Below the pieces are notes generated by a model that was given only the letters and a program-made list of their open reading frames with translations, searched no databases and was not told the origin of the DNA. From Triticum aestivum (taxonomy: Eukaryota > Streptophyta > Magnoliopsida > Poales > Poaceae), in the NCBI RefSeq assembly GCF_018294505.1, contig NC_057810.1, positions 702,503,852 to 702,567,851 of the forward strand: a DNA stretch of 64,000 nt, given 5' to 3'. A program made the position numbers and the translations under genes. Positions 21,005-31,338 of this stretch are shown piece by piece. How positions within the stretch are numbered: position 1 is the first letter of the stretch; each line of letters starts with the position of its first letter.

Positions 21005-22210
21005 GGTGGCCCGTCCGGTGGGTCCCCGCTGTCAGGTGGAGGAATCATTATTTTCCGCGTAATAAGGAGGCACTTCCTTGCTGCGGCCGTGGACCCAGCT
21101 GTCAGCCTCTCCACGTACAGTCCACGTCCGATGGAATTCGTTACTTGACCACGTTGACCACGTCGCACCGAGAGCACCACGGCGGTGGACGACGGCGAGG
21201 CCTAGGAAGGGGACAACTCGGAGCCGGGGAAGACGCACCAGTGGATGCCCACGCAAAGAGGAGTACGGGGGTTCACTGGTTCTGCTGCGGTGTGAGGCTG
21301 CTATCGCCGTAGATTAACAGGGGGTGTGGGTGAGTAGAGGGATGGCCTGGCCAGCGGTGGGAGTAGTAGGGGGCGGTGAGGCCTCCGCGGCATCACAGCC
21401 GGCCACGGGAGGCAGGAGCACGCGGCACGACCGACGCTGGTTTGGGCGGCTGGAGCAAGAAGACCAGAGGTTGAAGAAGCACTACAACCGTTGGATGAAC
21501 ATCGTACGATAATAGGAGCTAGAATCGTTCATATTGACTAAGTTGACAAGGCCCTCCGTCCCCGACAACTTGGTAGGCCCACAAGTCAGCCTCCCAGTAT
21601 GCTGGGTTCCAGCTGGTAGGGGGAGTATTTATTTTTTGTGCGTAATAAGGAGACACTTTCTTGCGTGCGAAGATAGCTGGTGGGTCTGACAAGTCAGCGG
21701 GGGGCACATTTTTTTTTGCGAAATACAGAGTCCCTTCCAGTGGGTCCCAGATGTCAGGTGGAGGAATCATTATTTTGCGCGTAATAAGGAGGCATTTCCT
21801 TGTGTGCGGCCGTGCACCCAGCTGTCAGCCTCTCCACGCACAGCCTACTTCCAATGGTGTCGTTCGTTAACCACATTGACCACGCCGCGCCGAGCACATC
21901 CAAGGTGGTGGACGACGGCGAGGCCCCGGACAGCAACGAGCCGGAGATGGGAAGATGCGGGAGTAGAGTCGCAGACGGAGAGGTGTACGAGGGTTAACTG
22001 GTTCTAGTGCGGTGTGGTTTGGCAGTCGGTGGAGAAGAACAGGAGGTGTGGAGGGTTGGAGGGATAGCCTGGCCAACGATGGAGTAGCGCTTCATAGCGA
22101 AGCGTGCTAAGCAGAGCTGCTAGTAGCAGGAGGCGGGAGGTGGTCCCGGCGGCGCTGGAGGAAGAAGACGAGAGATTGAAGATGCATGCCGGCCGTTGGA
22201 TGTAAATCCA
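21005..22210 (+). repeat. Two-copy tandem duplication, about 0.7 kb unit, CACTA interior
   Basis: Unit one (about 21005-21520) and unit two (about 21735-22210) share GCTGTCAGCCTCTCCACG, GGTGGACGACGGCGAGGCC, ACTGGTTCT and GGATGGCCTGGCCA-like blocks in the same order. Both begin with GTCAGGTGGAGGAATCATTA and CGTAATAAGGAGGCA. No convincing coding sequence is preserved between the copies. Confidence 0.75.
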
Positions 22211-23606
22211 ATGGCTAACATGTCAGAGTCATTTGTTGACTAAATTTACAACGACTTGCGTTGGCTTCGACCTATTGGCCCACATTTCAGCCTCCAAAAA
22301 TGTGGCACGTATTCAACCCATTTTTTCAGAATTTACAGTCTTTTTTTGCACGGTAGAATTTACAGTCAATTTAATATTTTTTTGAATTACAGCCATTAGC
22401 TGGGCTGGGTGAACAATTAATGTAGCTTTCAAGCGGCCCATTTATTTTATTTCCTAAAAAATTACAGGTCATTTGCACTTTATCTAGATACGCGATTTTG
22501 CTGGGCTGATTCTAATTATAATGTTGGGTTGGGCCAGCAATGTTATCAAAAATAAAAATGGGCTGAGCATTTTGTTATAAATATATTTAAATAATAAGTG
22601 ATATTATTACATTCGTCCTTAAATCTTACCAAGCTTTTGTACACAATCACTAGGATTTTCGTGCCAAAAAATCCAGGATTTTATTTGTTAAGAAATTATT
22701 TTTATAAGTTAATAAGATGTGTGATATTGTTTTCTTACATACGTAAGTATCTGTTAAATATATGATGACAATAAAAATAATATATAATAACATCTAAAAT
22801 AATTCAAATATATATAATATAGTTAAAAGGGAAATATAAGTTGTACCTGGCGTTCCTATTCTTATATAGAAAAATAGAACAGACCGCTGCGTTTTCTTCA
22901 AAAAAATACATAAATTGAGTTGCCAAAAATAAAACCTCGAATGGGAGGTCCATAGGCCGGTCGATACATGACGGCCCTAAGAAAATACAAACAGGCCCTC
23001 CCATCCGAGGTCGTGGGCTGCGCATGTTAAAAATGAAAGCCTAGACGGGGCAGCCCAAAACCACGTCCAACACTTGCCAAAACTCCGTCCCTCGTTTTCT
23101 CTGTGTTTCGCACAGTCAACATTGTGTGGGCATTTTGACTGTGCATCATATGAAGATGTGCTATGCATGAATGTTGATCAGCATGATGTTAACTGGCTAG
23201 TAGTTCCATTTTCGACCACGAATAAAACTTCCAACATGATGTTAACCCTGTTTGAAAAGGCCGTGTTAATATAAATGCTCTGCCTCTGAAAGTTGCAGTT
23301 TCTTATCTGAAACTGAACTTGCAGTTTCTTATCTGAAACTGAAACTTGCAATTTCTTCTCATCTGCACTTTTATACTCCTATGAAACTACATTTTTTTAA
23401 GTGCTAAAAATAGATCTCTAGAATTCATAAAATTCTTCATATGCTCAATACTGCAAATATGAAATTCAAAAGACATTCATATCTGAGAGTACTCTCAAAA
23501 TACACAACACAAAACACAATTCACAACCTGCAAATACTGACAACCCTAAGCTCCTCCTGATAATTCACAACCTGCCCGACTATTGGGCTAGGGGGGCAGT
23601 CCCCTC
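22211..23606. other. A+T-rich stretch without a recognised gene
   Basis: Most of it is low-GC sequence with short frames only. A 26-bp direct repeat (TTGCAGTTTCTTATCTGAAA twice, about 23294-23345) is the only local structure noted. A 66-codon frame at 23074-23274 is not supported by any motif. Confidence 0.5.
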
Positions 23607-24079
23607 CTATTCCTCGGCGACAGACAGCCGCCCCGTGAGACGATGTGAACGGCGAGGGAGATGATGGCGGGGAAGCGTCGTCAGGCCAACTGCTTTTCTC
23701 CTCTTGCAGTTGGGTTCGGTCGACGAAGACTCCACCGGCTCGCTCTGGCAGGACACCCTCACAAACGGCACCCTGTAGATGCTCGATCCTTCAATCTCTG
23801 GTGGATGCTCCATCTGGGATCGATACTCCCACCACCGCTCCCTCACGATTGGAGTGAATCTGTTTGCTCCATGGCCTAGAGGAGCAGCTCTATGTACTCC
23901 GACGCGAATCCCCCCGGGAGTATCGCCGCGTTTTCGCTCTGTTTCAGATATTTGGCCATGGATGACGCCGTCGCCACTAGTTGGTCCTTGTTGTCAAACC
24001 AAGACTGTATCTCGAACATCCTAGCTAGCTTCACAGGGTCGCCGTCTGCAATCCTTACGTATCGGTTGTACTCCTCCAT
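23607..24079 (-). pseudogene. Broken paralog of the small gene at 25490, opposite strand
   Basis: From the ATG at 24079 the product begins MEEYNRYVRIADGDPVKLAR and matches the 160-residue protein encoded at 25490-25972 along its length. Shared blocks include GD-KLAR, SWFDN, KQSENAAI/RKSETAAM, YIELLL/FIEYLL, AMEQTDS, RWWEYRS and VPFVRV. A TAG (about 23876) stands where the partner has the Trp of LLWAMEQ. A small deletion just after, about 4 bp relative to the partner, shifts the frame. The remaining C-terminal part is open to 23607 in another frame. The function is not recognised. It lies head to head with its partner; the upstream leader repeats are also related but inverted. Confidence 0.6.
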
Positions 24080-24109
24080 CGATCTACTTCTCCACAGCAC
24101 CTTCACTCG

Positions 24110-24325
24110 CCGGCGGTGGTTTTTGAATGGAAGAGGAGAGGAGCGGCGCTGGTTTTAGATTAGAACAGGAGAGGAGCGACGCTGGTTTTGGACTGGAACA
24201 GGAGAGGAGGGGTGGTGGTTTTGAAATGGAAGAGGAGAGGAGCGGCGCTGGATTTAGATTGGAACAAGAGAGGAGCGGCGGTGGATTTAGATTGGAACAG
24301 GAGAAGAGCGGAAGAGCGGCGCTAG
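24110..24325 (-). repeat. Tandem array, about 34-37-bp unit, upstream of the broken paralog
   Basis: Five to six units built on GAACAGGAGAGGAGCGGCG and CTGGTTTTAGATT. Read on the minus strand the units contain CCACC, CTCCTCTCCT and CCAAAACC, the same vocabulary as the 80-bp array at 24655-25450 on the plus strand. Each array therefore sits just upstream of one member of the gene pair. Confidence 0.7.
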
Positions 24326-24654
24326 TCTTGGAAGTATTTTTTTGTTGTTTTGCGTATTTTGGGTCAAAGTTTGACCATGTACTGTATGTGACAAGCAAAA
24401 TATGAATGCATGTCACCAAAAATTGTATCGTTTGGTTCGTATCTGAATGTACTTTCAAATTATATTATTTTTGCAACGTATAACATATATTTTATGTGCG
24501 AAAATCATGGTCAATTATGACCCAGAATAAAAGAGAGACTAGTTAATGTGGGGCCGCTTTCTTAATTGAAGGGTAAATTGATTTTGATTTTGATCCAGTC
24601 ACAGCGCGCCGGCCCTCTCACCCAATCCTAAATTGCTGCCGCACGCTCCTCTCC

Positions 24655-25455
24655 CTCTTCTCCATTGCAAAACCACCTCCTCTCCTCTCTATCATCTCCA
24701 TTCCAAAACCACCGTCTCGCCTCTCCCTCTTCTGATCTTCTCCATTGCAAAACCACCTCCTCTCCTCTCCATCATCTCCATTCCAAAACCACCATCTCGC
24801 CTCTCCCTCTTCTGATCTTCTCNNNNNNNNNNNNNNNNNNNNNNNNNNNNNNNNNNNNNNNNNNNNNNNNNNNNNNNNNNNNNNNNNNNNNNNNNNNNNN
24901 NNNNNNNNNNNNNNNNNNNNNNNNNNNNNNNNNNNNNNNNNNNNNNNNNNNNNNNNNNNNNNNNNNNNNNNNNNNNNNNNNNNNNNNNNNNNNNNNNNNN
25001 NNNNNNNNNNNNNNNNNNNNNNNNNNNNNNNNNNNNNNNNNNNNNNNNNNNNNNNNNNNNNNNNNNNNNNNNNNNNNNNNNNNNNNNNNNNNNNNNNNNN
25101 NNNNNNNNNNNNNNNNNNNNNNNNNNNNNNNNNNNNNNNNNNNNNNNNNNNNNNNNNNNNNNNNNNNNNNNNNNNNNNNNNNNNNNNNNNNNNNNNNNNN
25201 NNNNNNNNNNNNNNNNNNNNNNNNNNNNNNNNNNNNNNNNNNCCACCTCCTCTCCTCTCCATCATCTCCATTCCAAAAGCACCTCCTCTCCTCTCCATCA
25301 TCTCCATTCCAAAACCACCGTCTCACCTCTCCCTCTTCTGATCTTCTCTCCATTGCAAAACCACCTCCTCTCCTCTCCATCATCTCCATTCCAAAACCAC
25401 CTCCTCTCCTCTCCCTCTTCTCTATTGCAAGACCACCATCTCTCCTCCCATCTTC
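24655..25455 (+). repeat. Tandem array, 80-bp unit, upstream of the small gene at 25490
   Basis: TTCTCCATTGCAAAACCACC recurs every 80 bp (24658, 24738 and again near 25347). Half-units of TCTCCATTCCAAAACCACC lie between. An N run (24823-25242) interrupts it, so copy number is unknown. Translations of the array give long frames on both strands; these are artefacts of the repeat. Confidence 0.85.
24823..25242. other. Assembly gap (420 N)
   Basis: Undetermined bases inside the 80-bp tandem array. A collapsed array is the likely reason for the gap. Confidence 0.99.
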
Positions 25456-25489
25456 CAAAGCTAGCACCGGACCACTCAGAACAACATCT

Positions 25490-25972
25490 ATGGAGAGGAT
25501 GCAGCAGCGAATCAGGCAGATCGCCGGCGGCGACCAGGCAAAGTTAGCTAGGTTGAAGGAGATCCTTAGTTGGTTTGACAATGAGTGGGAGATTTTGAGG
25601 ACGGTGCGGGCCATGTGGCAATGTATGCGAAAGAGCGAGACGGCGGCGATGTACATGTACTCCTCGGCGGCAGTCACGCCGCAGTCCTCCAAGTTCATCG
25701 AGTATCTCCTATGGGCGATGGAGCAGACAGACTCGCCCAAGGCGACAGTTAGGCGGAGGTGGTGGGCGTACAGGTCGAAGGTCGAGCACCCAGAGGATAA
25801 CGAATCGATCGAGTATGGTGTGCCGTTCATGAGGGTGCAGAGCCAGCCGGAGCCACAGGAGTATTCATTCTCCCACCGCAAGAGGAGGCCGGATGGCGCG
25901 ACGTCGCTTCCCCGATGTTCTCCATGGTTCCCTCGACGCTCGCCTCATTTCAACGGCGGCGGTAGGGTTTAA
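25490..25972 (+). CDS. Small protein of unknown function, open member of a head-to-head pair
   Basis: Starting at ATGGAGAGGATGCAGCAG (25490), which directly follows the tandem leader, the frame encodes 160 residues. Residues 1-30 are basic and look helical (RIRQIAGGDQAKLARLKEIL). SWFDNEW is at 27-33, RKSETAAM at 47-54, and FIEYLLWAMEQ at 69-79. RRRWWAYRS follows at 88-96, and a basic tail with RKRR is at about 130-133. There is no signal peptide or membrane segment. I do not recognise the family. The case for a real gene is that a second diverged copy on the other strand (23607-24079) retains the same motif order. The alternative is a gene fragment carried by, or lying beside, the CACTA-type DNA. 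An intron near the C-terminus is possible because GTAAGC follows four bases after the stop codon (25973-25982). Confidence 0.5.
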   Translation: MERMQQRIRQIAGGDQAKLARLKEILSWFDNEWEILRTVRAMWQCMRKSETAAMYMYSSAAVTPQSSKFIEYLLWAMEQTDSPKATVRRRWWAYRSKVEHPEDNESIEYGVPFMRVQSQPEPQEYSFSHRKRRPDGATSLPRCSPWFPRRSPHFNGGGRV

Positions 25973-26180
25973 GGTAAGCTTCGCACTAACCTAATCTTCC
26001 ACCTGCTCATGCTTACAATCAGTGTGACAGCTAATGAAAATCATGCTTACAATCAGTCTCCGAGTACTATGCCAATCACCCTAAAATAGCTCTGGACCTT
26101 TGGGTCAAAGTTGTGACACTGTGTACAAATAAAGAAAAATAGATTGGTGCTTCTTTTAGAAAAGAGTACTCCCTAGAAAA
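25973..26180. other. 3' flank of the small gene
   Basis: A short direct repeat, CATGCTTACAATCAGT, occurs twice (about 26008 and 26043). Nothing else is recognised. Confidence 0.4.
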
Positions 26181-27620
26181 CTGCCAATATAAGCTACTAG
26201 TATTTGGTTAGAGGATTTGCTGCCGAGAAAGATCCGTCCACATAGAGCGCCACACATCCCACTGGTTGTGGTGGATGCCAATGCGTGCATGCAACATGGT
26301 TGGTGTTGGTAATTTTTACTTGGCACACCTCACACTCTGCATATATGCCGGTTCCATACGTACATTTGTGCAGTTCCACCAAAATGCAGCTGAATAACCT
26401 TGTTTGCACAGATAATGAAAAAGCGTGATTACATTATAGTGGCACTAGTTGATGAAACACACAAAATAAATAGAAGAAAATATTGCGATAGTATCATAGT
26501 ATGCCATGCTGCGAAGGCGAGATGGGCCCTGCGACGCCTCATACGGTACGCCTCATAATGGACATCGTCCCAAGTCTCCCATATACACCTTCTGCCAGTG
26601 ATGAACATCAGTGTAGAGCAGTAGTACAAGGAGGCGCCTTGAGACATTCAAATCTCTATTTTTGTACATATCAACTAAAATTAAGCACCCCAGTTTGCAG
26701 AAACGCTTAAACATTAACAATGGGACTAGCCGATGAAACATACTTTAACAAAGAGAAGCACTTTCTTTATCTACATTGGAAATGAAATGATAGAGATGAC
26801 ACTTGCTCTATTTTAACTGTATTATTACTTCATTTAGCAGTGACACTAGGGTCGAGCAGGTGGCAAATGAGGTGTACCGTGCGTCGCAAGGATGGAGGCC
26901 GGGGGTGCTTAGACTGGGATGCTGAAGTTGGCTCTTTCTGTCACCAACATGGATGATTCAATTCATGGGACCTTTTGGTGCAGTTCACCTAAAATGAAGC
27001 AATGTCCCGTGAGCTAGCAGCTTCTTCATTTTTTTAAGAAAAGGGCTCCAGCCCCGGTTCCATTTCCATCAGAAAACGAAACCCACAGAGCTTCTTCTTC
27101 ATTAGTTGCAATAAAATTGAGCAACATCAAGGTTGGTTGTGAAGCTCCTGGAATGCTCAACCATAATTTGGATATCATTTGTGCAGTTCAACTAAGACCG
27201 AGCATGAAATGTATATCTCTGTTTGCACAAAAAAGGTGGAAAGGAGGGTGACTAACAAGTAACAAGTGATGAAACATGCATCAAATGAAAAGAAGCATGT
27301 TCCTTATCTGAATGGAAATCCTACAAGGACAGTAGCAATTTCTAAAGCAGTGGCATTGCTAGATATTAGTGTGGGCATCAGGATTAACTATGACAATCGT
27401 TAAATACGACATTACTTTGGGCACGGGAGAGTAGGCGGACCAAGACAGTTGCATTTCTAACGAAAAGAACCAACTTATCATAATGGGAAATTTTAGCAGG
27501 ACATATAAAGAAGTGCCATTGATCCATATTACTGGAGGCATTACATTGAAAACAACATTAGTTTAACGTGTCCTTACTTTTAACAGTGCGACTGCTACAT
27601 TTTACCAGTGGCATTACATA
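26180..27620. repeat. Degenerate long tandem repeat, roughly 250-bp units
   Basis: A block of the type TGTGCAGTTC-ACCTAAAAT-GA-GCA, then CTGTTTGCACA, then GATGAAACA recurs at about 26370-26460, 26665-26745, 26980-27010 and 27180-27290. Identity is low and spacing varies. No gene is supported, and the family is unknown. It could be subterminal sequence of a large DNA element. Confidence 0.45.
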
Positions 27621-28386
27621 AGAGTGGCTCGGGGCAACAAACATCAGAACAGGATATCTGGGTTGGTCCCATTTTTGTTCGGTATAGCCACCTTATACTG
27701 TGTGAGGCTAGCAAATCTAGTGCTGGACTTACTCTGTTGACTTGTCCCCTAGTCCCCACTTTCTTTCCTTTTTCAACCAATAGATCGGGTTTATATTGAG
27801 TTTGTACTGCGTTTCCCTTTATTTCCCTATTAGACCTAGAACCAGTTGGATAGCCAGTCTCTGCTACTTTTCGCCCCCATTATTTCCTCTTTTGACCAAG
27901 TCCTAGATTCAGGTAACAAATCCTCCCCCACCCCCACCCCCTTTCTTCCTTGTTTGAAGCAAGTAGTACTAGATTCGAGTGCATGAACTAGTTTTACCTC
28001 TTAAACCTAAAAAAATTAGGTGGTTTTCGAATAGCCGATCGATCCTATCTACGAGGGGGCCTGAGAAATAGTAAAAGTTACAAATGCAGCGATGTCAGGA
28101 GCTCGGGAAGTAGAGCAAGGCCGGTTTCTAAGGAAGTTATACCTGATGGTCGCCGGGATGTTGCTAGGTGGGCGGCGGGAGGCCGGATCTGCCCACACTA
28201 CGACAACGAGGAAGAAGAGGTCGGAGGCCCTCCCTCGCCAGCAGTGCTTGGGAGAGAACGGCAAGGCAGGCTGATCGGGACGCGCCCAGCAGTGGGTAAG
28301 AGCCGTCGCCGAGGACGACCGCGTGAACGTTGCACCTTCTCACCTTCCCCAGCGGAGAGGATCCGGCTGGATTTGTGACCAGCGGT

Positions 28387-28464
<78 letters not shown>

Positions 28465-29370
28465 CACCGCTGTCGTGTTTAGATCTGGAGAGGCCGAGAC
28501 GGTGTGAAGAGAGCAACACTAGCAAGCAAGCGCGGAGGCTCCTGCCTATACAGTGGAGTAGTACTTAGTTTTCTTTTGTCTACCGGAGCCGGCTTGACCT
28601 CGTCAATGACTGTCGAGAAGTCTTCATGCACGTGGCCCGGAGGCGCAGTTGTCGTCATTTTGATCTGAAGCACCGGATTATAACATATAACACGAAAAAA
28701 TGCCACATGACAAGAAATCATAACCTCACTGCCCAAAGGAGACAACATGAATCCTGACGGACAAACTAGACGAGGAACAAAGCTCAAATTAAAGATAAAC
28801 TCGTAGAAAAGGGGTCCGTCGATAGATGTCTAATTAACATAGCCGAATTGACCTAGATGGCAGCCGAGTAGTCACTATTCGTGCATGTGCCCCCAATGAC
28901 TAGCCCAACTCAGTTGTCGCTGTTTAACCCTCGCAGTGATCTGAAGCACATGACACATAATTTTGCGAGATGACAAGAAACCTTTTTTTAGATTTATCAC
29001 CACAACTACAGCCATGTACAACACAACCTGCACGATATGTAGACGATAGCCAATCCAGGCGTGTCTGCTGGAGTCTGGTCACATGCATGGACGAACTGAT
29101 CTTCCGTGTCTTGCAGGGATCGTCCAGGCACCAACGTAGTACAACACTTCTCTAGTACTATCGCTCGTCTCCCTCTTCTATTAAGTCACCCGACTTGCGG
29201 GGCCGGGGAGTGTGCCTATGGTCGGTTCTCAATTGTCGTCCCACATGTGTGCGAATGCAATATGACGCGTGTTCCATTCAGAGAGCAGCGTGTTGGACCG
29301 ACCGACCGTCTGGGGTGCGACGTGAACGCGACGTGCGTGCTGTATGCTCCGTACATGTGTACCGCCGTTT
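27621..29370. other. Intergenic stretch, no supported gene
   Basis: GC-rich sequence at 28060-28380 contains short frames but no motif. Open frames at 28198-28525 are translations of the AG microsatellite. A relic of a gene 5' end is possible but cannot be shown. Confidence 0.4.
28391..28460. repeat. AG dinucleotide microsatellite
   Basis: An uninterrupted AG run of about 35 units, likely length-polymorphic. Confidence 0.97.
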
Positions 29371-30033
29371 TCTAGACGCTTTGCTTCATGGCGCGGGCAC
29401 AATCCATGGATACAAAATTACTATACTATATACTATTTAAAAGTCAAGGGCGGGGATTTTCCTGCCCGGTAGGTGGCGGGACAGTTCCGCCTAGTCGGTT
29501 CGACAGAGACGCGAGAAGACGAGGGAGTAGGCTGCTGCAAACGTAGGGCTGTGTGATTTGATAGCGAGTTACTGCTGGACAGGTGGGGCCCCGTGATTTG
29601 ACTTGACATTATCATTTTAACTGCGACGCTACGACCGGCGTGAGTCTCCCGATTCCTGACCACCTCCATACAGGTCCCTCTCCCAATGCTCCACCATGTA
29701 GTAGTAGAGGCTGGCTCTTGCATGAGAGCCCACTTCTCCACTTTTTCCTTGCCTTTCTTTCCTCCACATATGCAAAAATGCCATGTAAAGCGCACTATTG
29801 TACTTACTTGCTCCTACAGGTGCTTAAGCTTGCCACATAGGCATAAAGTCTGATGTGGCAAGTTAATCAAGAAGAGAGAGACTAGTTTGGTGACCCAAGG
29901 AAGAAACGGTACTAAGTGCGTGTACCTAGGTGAAAAGACAATTTTGAGTCTATAGCTAATTAAATGAAGCAAACTTAGCAACACCATTTCATTCGAAGAT
30001 GTCACTCCTTGGCAAATGCAATAAATACTAGTA

Positions 30034-30118
30034 CTCCATGTGTCCCATTATATAAGAACGTTTTTGACACTACACTAGCTAGTGTCAAAAACGTTCTTAT
30101 GTTATGGGACGGAGGGAG
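30034..30118. mobile_element. Stowaway MITE, copy A
   Basis: An 85-bp near-perfect palindrome, starting CTCCATGTGTCCCATTATAT and ending ATGGGACGGAGGGAG, flanked by TA on both sides. The duplicate at 35648-35728 is at the same relative place, so insertion predates the segmental duplication. Confidence 0.93.
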
Positions 30119-30293
30119 TACGAAGAAAGATATAGAGAGGAGTAAAAAAATACACTTATAGCCAACCTTGTTGTAGTATGAGTGACTAAGTGATGACTAT
30201 GTATGACATGCCAACATCAGATAGCCTAACGCACAATGTTAAATCTCCAAGGGCGCGACCACGCGAGCGACGCGACGGTAGTGGTAGGCGCGA

Positions 30294-30465
30294 CCATGAT
30301 ATGGGCTGCTGGCAGCCCTTGGATCTGAGATCAAACGGTCGCATGCTAAGTTGCCGAAAATTTAAGAATAACCCTCCAGGATAGGATATTCACCCATAGG
30401 TCTAGAATCACGCCATGCAACCGTTCGATCTCAGATCCAAGGGCTCTCAGAAGCCCGTATCATGG
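30294..30465. repeat. 52-bp inverted repeat in the leader of exonuclease-like gene A
   Basis: Left arm 30294-30345 and right arm 30414-30465 are reverse complements with about six mismatches, separated by 68 bp. The core GGATCTGAGATC and CCAAGGGCT stretches pair fully. The structure lies 154-325 bp before the ATG at 30619 and is kept in copy B. It may be an old miniature transposon, or an RNA hairpin if transcribed. Confidence 0.85.
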
Positions 30466-30618
30466 GAGAATGGAAAGCCACTACCCTGCCGTTCGCACGC
30501 TGGCAGTTCGCTCCTACTCTTTCCCGCACGTCCTTTAATACTATGGCGGTTCGCTCCTAGTCGTCCCGTCCATTCACATTACGGCAGTTCCACTAATCCT
30601 AACCCTCCTCCCAAATCC

Positions 30619-31338
30619 ATGGCATCCCAAATCTCCCCGATCGGCGGTGAGTACAAGGTTAGAACCATCACCGGTGATGAGTTCGACGTCATCTACACCC
30701 GTACTTCCGCGACGGTGAAAGGATCCCTTTCTCTCTTCAGACGCATGTTCGAAAACTCACATGATGAGTGGGTCGCTGGGCTAGATGTTGAGTACACCAC
30801 AGTCGTGGGACGAGAGAAGGATCTAAAGGACGAAGAGAGGAAGAAGCCCGCCATGATCCAGGTTTGCGTACATAACGTTTGCTTGGTCTACCACATATGC
30901 CATGCTGACGTTGAGTGCCAGGATTTTAAGAACTTCCTCGAGGACAAAACAGTCAAATTTGTTACTGTAGACTTTAAGAACGACAAAGAAGTCCTGCGTC
31001 GGATAGGCCTCGTTGTAGGCAACCCCTTCGACCTCCAGAAGAATCAACTGGTGCCCTCTCGTCAGCCCTCAATGCTGACCCTGGCAGGAGCCATGGTTCA
31101 TCCTTCGTACCGCAAACTAGAGAAACCTCATTATACGTTTCATCGTCATGCATGGCAGCGAAATGTACTAGATATAGACCACATCCACTATGCTGCAATG
31201 GATGGCTACCTTTGTTTCAATATCTATAAGGGTTGGATGAAGGGCAACAGCCAAGTTGGTGGTTCAAGCAAAGAAGTATCGGCCAAGAGGAAGAGGTACA
31301 AGGACGAAGTCGAGGACGTGGACGAGGACTCCGAGTAA
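30619..31338 (+). CDS. DEDDy 3'-5' exonuclease-like protein (WRN-exonuclease / RNase D fold), copy A
   Basis: The 239-residue product begins MASQISPIGG. Exonuclease motif I is GLDVEYT (D56, E58), motif II is FVTVDFKNDKEVL (D122 in the usual position, D118 nearby), and motif III is YAAMDGY (Y191, D195). Together these give the DEDDy set that binds two metal ions and removes nucleotides from 3' ends. The protein is the bare domain, without helicase, like other plant WRN-exonuclease-type proteins. The tail SAKRKR...DEVEDVDEDSE suggests nuclear localisation. The ATG at 30619 has a good plant context (ATGGC). An in-frame ATG at 30415 would add 68 Ser/Arg/Pro-rich residues that could act as an organelle targeting sequence; that frame is also open in copy B. 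RNA or DNA substrate cannot be told from sequence. It appears intact, with no intron needed. Confidence 0.8.
   Translation: MASQISPIGGEYKVRTITGDEFDVIYTRTSATVKGSLSLFRRMFENSHDEWVAGLDVEYTTVVGREKDLKDEERKKPAMIQVCVHNVCLVYHICHADVECQDFKNFLEDKTVKFVTVDFKNDKEVLRRIGLVVGNPFDLQKNQLVPSRQPSMLTLAGAMVHPSYRKLEKPHYTFHRHAWQRNVLDIDHIHYAAMDGYLCFNIYKGWMKGNSQVGGSSKEVSAKRKRYKDEVEDVDEDSE

Larger units (their letters stand above)
18980..22210 (+). mobile_element. CACTA (En/Spm) transposon, left end plus repeat-rich interior, right end not found
   Basis: The left end is CACTACAAAAAAAGACAC, preceded by ATT (18977-18979), a possible 3-bp target duplication. Subterminal TATGACA/TGTCATA motifs follow in both orientations (19033-19135), as in Triticeae CACTA families. 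The interior is a chain of tandem arrays and carries no transposase. No reverse-complement terminus ending GTAGTG followed by ATT was seen downstream, so the outer limit given here is where the recognisable CACTA-type repeats stop. A deletion or the N run at 19503 may explain the missing end. Confidence 0.7.

Noticed and set aside
24618..25972. A 435-codon plus-strand frame and a 369-codon minus-strand frame near 24665-25972
   Set aside because: Both run through the 420-base N run and the 80-bp array; only the segment from 25490 has independent support from its paralog.
28198..28525. Leu-Ser repeat proteins on the minus strand
   Set aside because: Direct translation of the AG microsatellite.
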